Shown: positions 59,771-64,000 of the stretch, piece by piece
How the letters are laid out: every line of letters starts with the position of its first letter
Position numbering within the stretch: position 1 is the stretch's first letter
Assembly (NCBI GenBank): GCA_019914995.1
Contig: CM034126.1
Span: 8,127,001-8,191,000 of the forward strand
From: Acanthochlamys bracteata
Taxonomy: Eukaryota > Streptophyta > Magnoliopsida > Pandanales > Velloziaceae
Length of the DNA stretch: 64,000 bases
Reading direction: 5' to 3'
Position numbers and translations under genes: made by a program
Notes under the pieces: model-generated
The model's database searches: none
Seen by the model: only the letters and a program-made list of their open reading frames with translations
What the model was told of the DNA's origin: nothing

Positions 59771-62230
59771 TTCTTCTTCTTCATTTGGTAGTTTTTATTT
59801 TATTTTCTTGAGATTGTAGGCGATTCATTTTGGTTTATCCGATCTACTTCATTTTTTTCTTAAAATTTTTGCACAATATTGATTTTTTTTGCTTCCGATT
59901 TGCACATGAGAAATATGTCCTATGCTTCTGTTTGTTTCTATTTTTTAGTTCCATTTGCTTATGTTATTGAGTTTGATTTGTTTCTAGTTGCTTCTATTTT
60001 TTATTCTTTTTTTTGAAAGATTGTATGTGTTTTATCCTGTTTTTGAGTTCTATGTATGTGTTGCAACTTTACGATGTCTTTCAATTTTTTATTTTTTGGC
60101 ATATCCGTTGATTTATTTACATTGTGATTTAGGTAATTTCTGATGAGGAGTTAGAAAAAAAATCAAACTCATCTAAGAATTTGTTAAATTGTTGCATGTC
60201 ATTGAAAGAATTTGTCGAATTTTTTTGCATGCCTTTGCAATTGTTGTGAAAAACGTCTCTCTTGAACATCATTTTAGTAATTATTTGTAAATTCATTTTA
60301 ATTCTTTAATCTCACTAATTATATTGCTTGGATTTGATCTAATCTTAATGTTGTTTGCGCAATAAATATTGATTAGCTATCAAATATAAATTTAAGCTCT
60401 GTTGATGTTGTAGATGATATTGGACTAGAATTTTTTTAAAGATTATGCTTTTTGTTGCACAACTTCCAATAAACCTTCTATTTACTTGCACATTGTTAAT
60501 TATTAGTTATTAAATATTTATTTTTAGACATTAATAAGGTCCTCTGAAAGTAAATATTTTAATTAGATATAATTTTGCGATGCATATAACTAAAGGTACG
60601 CATCCCAAGCTTACTATTGTTTTGCCCTTTCCCCTTCATGTTATGAGCATCACTCATGACAAGTTGGAGGTAGTAGGAGCTCCACTAGGAGCATTGATAT
60701 TGAGGTGGAAGAAATGATAGAATTTGAACTTCGAATTTAGGAGATTAGAATTGAATTGAACTTGTCCAAATTCATAGTATTTCGTGGTTCCCAATTTGTA
60801 GGTTTAATCTAACTTGTTCCATGTTGCTACCAAACTATGTAGTGTGTTAGTAGTGGAACTACAACATCAAATATTCTCAAGCTTTCCCACTTTTCTTGTG
60901 GTTGGCTATTTTGGTTTGTTGTCGCCATTATGGTATGTGATGATGAAGAATATTTTTAGTTAGACTAATAGCGCGCATTGGAGTAAATAATTGTAAATAT
61001 GAGCTTTGAACTTGAGAAACTAAAAAGATTGTCGAGATTTATAGTATTTTTTTGTTTCAATTTTTCGATTTAATATGAATATGCCGCATTACTTATTCCA
61101 TGTTAAACTAAACTATGTTGTGTTAGTAGTGGAACTTAGATGGTGATTAACTATATAGCAACAACAAAATACAAGTTTTCTCACATTTGCTATAGTCGGG
61201 TATGTGGGTTCTTCGATGTCATTATGCTATATCAAAATGAAGAATATCTTCAGTCAAGCCAATGGCAAATCGGACTAGATGGTGCAAATAGTCATTTTGA
61301 AAAAAATTTCAATCAATTGAGAAACAAATGAACTATCAGGATTTGTTAATTTTTGTGCTACTTTATTTTATGCTCCTCCTGCTCTAGCTTTTGTACTCTA
61401 ATCTTTTTTATTTTTTCTAGTTTGGCCTGACATTTTTTAACTTTTTTAATATTTTAGTCATCTACTTGATTTCACATTTTTTAAGCATAGCATGTTGTGA
61501 GGGAAGCTGCTAAGATATATTTTTTGACATTTTGTGTAATTAATACTGTTTTGGTAGTTTGTGTAATGAATATTGTAATTCGTTGTAACTATGTAATATA
61601 AATATAAGTATATATGTTTTGTAATGGAATTGTAAAATATAATTGTATGTGTAATATAAGTGTAAGTTAAACGATTATGCAGTACAAAATTATTATTATA
61701 GTAAATTATAAATGAAATGTATATATTATTGTAAAAAATTGTATAATATAGTATATATTATTAAATACTATATATATAGTGTTGTAATATATGATAGTTG
61801 TGTATGTATGGTATTTATGTAATGCATTGTTTTAAGATGATGAAAAAGTATGAAAAAATAAGTCAAATTGGTAATGATAATTTGATTAACTAAAATTAGA
61901 TTTATTTATTTATATCTAAAGAGAAACAATTACAAAAAAATTAGTCTTAGTTTAAAATTTATAAATTATGAAAAAAAATTATTTGAGAATAGAAATAATT
62001 TTGATATGACAAATTTTAAATATCGTTATCTATACATGTACTAAAATTTTATTATAATACTATAATTGTGTAATAGAAGTGTATATATAATAAAAAAATT
62101 TGAATTAATATTATAGTTGTGTAATAAATATATTATTTATCTATTATGTAATATAAATTGTATTATTTAATTTATAAATAAATATAATTATAATATATAT
62201 GTACTGTGTAATGTAACTATATAGTAGAAT
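59771..62230. other. AT-rich region, no supported gene
   Basis: Very AT-rich, with many chance frames. A diverged internal duplication is visible: 60,770-60,860 and 61,040-61,140 share ATAGTATTTCGTGGTTCC-type and CTAAACTATG-GT-GTGTTAGTA blocks in the same order. Nothing else is recognised. Confidence 0.5.
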
Positions 62231-62235
62231 GGTTA

Positions 62236-62260
62236 ATATATATATATATATATATATATA
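62236..62260. repeat. (AT)n microsatellite
   Basis: A TA dinucleotide run of 12 units followed by a TTTATT repeat to about 62,287. Confidence 0.95.
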
Positions 62261-62289
62261 TTTATTTATTTTTATTTATTTTTTATTTT

Positions 62290-64000
62290 CTAATATTAAC
62301 ATCAGTTTCAACCTATAGGGCTCAACAGAAGCAGCTCCTGTTTGTTCGGAATGTCCAACAGAAATTGTTCCTCCTCTTTTTGAGTTTCAGTTGGCTATTA
62401 TGCGGAAAATACTTTTAAACTATATTATTGAAAATAATTTTTCTTCTCCTTAGGTTAGCTTAGCAAATATAGTAATTTGCGAAGATTTGAAAATCAAATA
62501 TTAAGCAAAATTGCAATCCCATTTAAAATATACAAGTTGCAAAAATCCACATTTCTTTCCACCAAATTCAAAACGAACAATATTTAATTATTAAAAGAAA
62601 ACTTATTTAAAACCTGATATATCATCAAAATCAACAACTAAAAGTACAAGACAATTTTGCAATACATACAAAGTCAAGATGACAATTCACAAATCATATT
62701 ATACAAATTCACAAGGTTATGTAGAATTTGCTTACAACAATTAGCCAAAATGAGTTAATATCAGTAGCTAAGGGAGAATTTAATCATACCACACTTGTGG
62801 TTTACTGTTTTACCTATAAAGAGAATTTCCTTATGATATATGTCAACTAATCCTTTTCGTGATCATCAACCATTGATTTTGGATTGATAGCGATTTTTCT
62901 AGCAATTTCAGCGATCCATTTTTAGTAATTTATTTTCTTGCAGAATCTGACACTTTCCTACCGGCATGAAGAGCAGCACATGTCCTTTCGTTAGCACACA
63001 ATAAGTTTTGTAAAATATTTATTAGTTCACAGAAAAAAAATATCTCACATAGATCATCCCTTTACCAAGACATATGGACTTCTCCCTTGGAGTATGTGAT
63101 TTCATTATATAAAGGCAGAAGTTTCTTCTTTCGTTGTTGATGTACTTATCAATCTTTTATCTTAATAAGAAATCTGCATATAATAGAATTAGTGTAACAA
63201 TTTTTTCAACATCTTTGTGTTAATTCAGGCGAGTGTTTTGGTTCCTATTAGGTAGATTTTTGTTCTTTCACTTACCAACGTACTCAGTTACTAAAGATTC
63301 AAAAGCATTTTTTAAATAAAATTGTCAAACTCATAAGCAATAGTTAGGCAGTAGTACTTCCACTGTAATGAATTAGTGTAACTTCATATTAATCTTATTA
63401 GATATAATGGATATTCTTCTCCTTTGATCTTTTCTTCCAATCTTGCATACACATTCTTATTTTGCCATCTTTTATTTCATTTTCAAGGTACTCCAAAAAA
63501 ATAAGGTTAGATTCCAGCACAAGCATAGAGAGCAAAATCAAATTCAATAAATAGACACAATTCCATAAGTTTCATGAAAGCAAAGTAAATCAAATTTTGA
63601 AAAAAATCCACGACATAAACTATGTAAGAGTAAGAAAAGGATCAATATGAAATTCCAGCAAAATTTTCAACAAACAATATTATTTACTTCAAAACCGAGC
63701 CTTCATCAAAGTTTTGAAAATCATCAAAATCATAACATATACCCTTACCCGTTTTGATATCTTATAGAAAACTTACCTCTTTGCTATCCAAAGTTTTTTA
63801 GATCTTTTATCATTGGTTCGCTTTATTGTTGAATCCACATTACCTTCATTCTTGTTACACCAACAAAATTAATGAAAGGAATAAAAGAGTATACTTTATC
63901 AGTGGCAAACCTGCTAAAAGAAGGATATGGTTGTGGCCTTCAACTTTTTCCTACTAGAGGCTCTGTTTGCTGTAGGGTATTTATTAATTGGCATAAATTC
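62290..64000. other. AT-rich region, no supported gene
   Basis: One exon-like piece (about 62,319-62,420, plus) follows a CTATAG acceptor-like border and is open for some 30 codons (GSTEAAPVCSECPTEIVPP). It has no donor or partner that I can support. The remainder shows only short chance frames up to the window end. Confidence 0.4.

Noticed and set aside
62319..62420. Exon-like piece after an acceptor-like border
   Set aside because: Single piece of about 30 codons, no donor, no partner exon and no family match; mentioned only within the regional entry.

Overview
This is nuclear DNA from a flowering plant, most likely a eudicot. The evidence is its AT-rich background, GT-AG introns, a plant-specific PORR-domain gene, a plant-type DDX3/DED1 helicase gene, and plant transposon families (FAR1-like MULE, hAT, CACTA, copia, MITEs). 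There are no bacterial signals. Gene density is low: I find only two host genes that look intact. Most of the rest is duplicated or transposon-derived sequence. The species cannot be named from what is visible.

Layout. About 1-11,670: a locus that appears to be transcribed on the minus strand. It starts from a leader-like segment near 11,570-11,670 and contains large internal duplications (copy A 1-4,255, partial copy C 5,040-6,140, copy B 6,220-10,050). These carry short exon-like pieces with good splice borders but no recognisable protein. A broken CDC20 (WD40) fragment sits beside them at 10,085-10,330. About 11,880-13,860: AT-rich sequence with no gene. About 13,870-28,030: a nest of Mutator-like (MULE) DNA. 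One element has inverted arms of about 780 bp and a FAR1-like transposase that has lost its N-terminus. Next come two LTRs of one retrotransposon family (one truncated, one a clean solo LTR with a 5-bp target duplication), a second foldback MULE, further TIR-like arms, an unidentified broken gene fragment, and a broken gene for ribosomal protein SA that still has introns. About 28,590-30,340: a CACTA-type end, a possible gypsy tail and a MITE.

About 31,671-32,948: an intact, intronless PORR-domain gene, probably for organellar RNA splicing. About 33,870-35,730: a decayed hAT transposase and a MITE. About 39,811-51,235, minus strand: a six-exon DEAD-box RNA helicase gene (RH37/RH11/RH52 class) predicting 609 residues. 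Its fifth intron is 6.9 kb and holds a dead PPR gene, two foldback elements and tandem duplications; intron 2 holds a MITE. About 53,250-55,310: a decayed Ty1/copia pol. About 57,160-59,440: a possible non-autonomous hAT. From there to 64,000 is very AT-rich sequence with no supported gene.

The two intact genes do not form a pathway; each is an ordinary nuclear gene separated by repeats. I see no convincing new multi-gene system. The observations most worth following are the triplicated exon-like array at 1-10 kb, the chimeric MULE nest whose foldback arms share an intron-like module with the RPSA pseudogene, and the transposon-loaded helicase intron.
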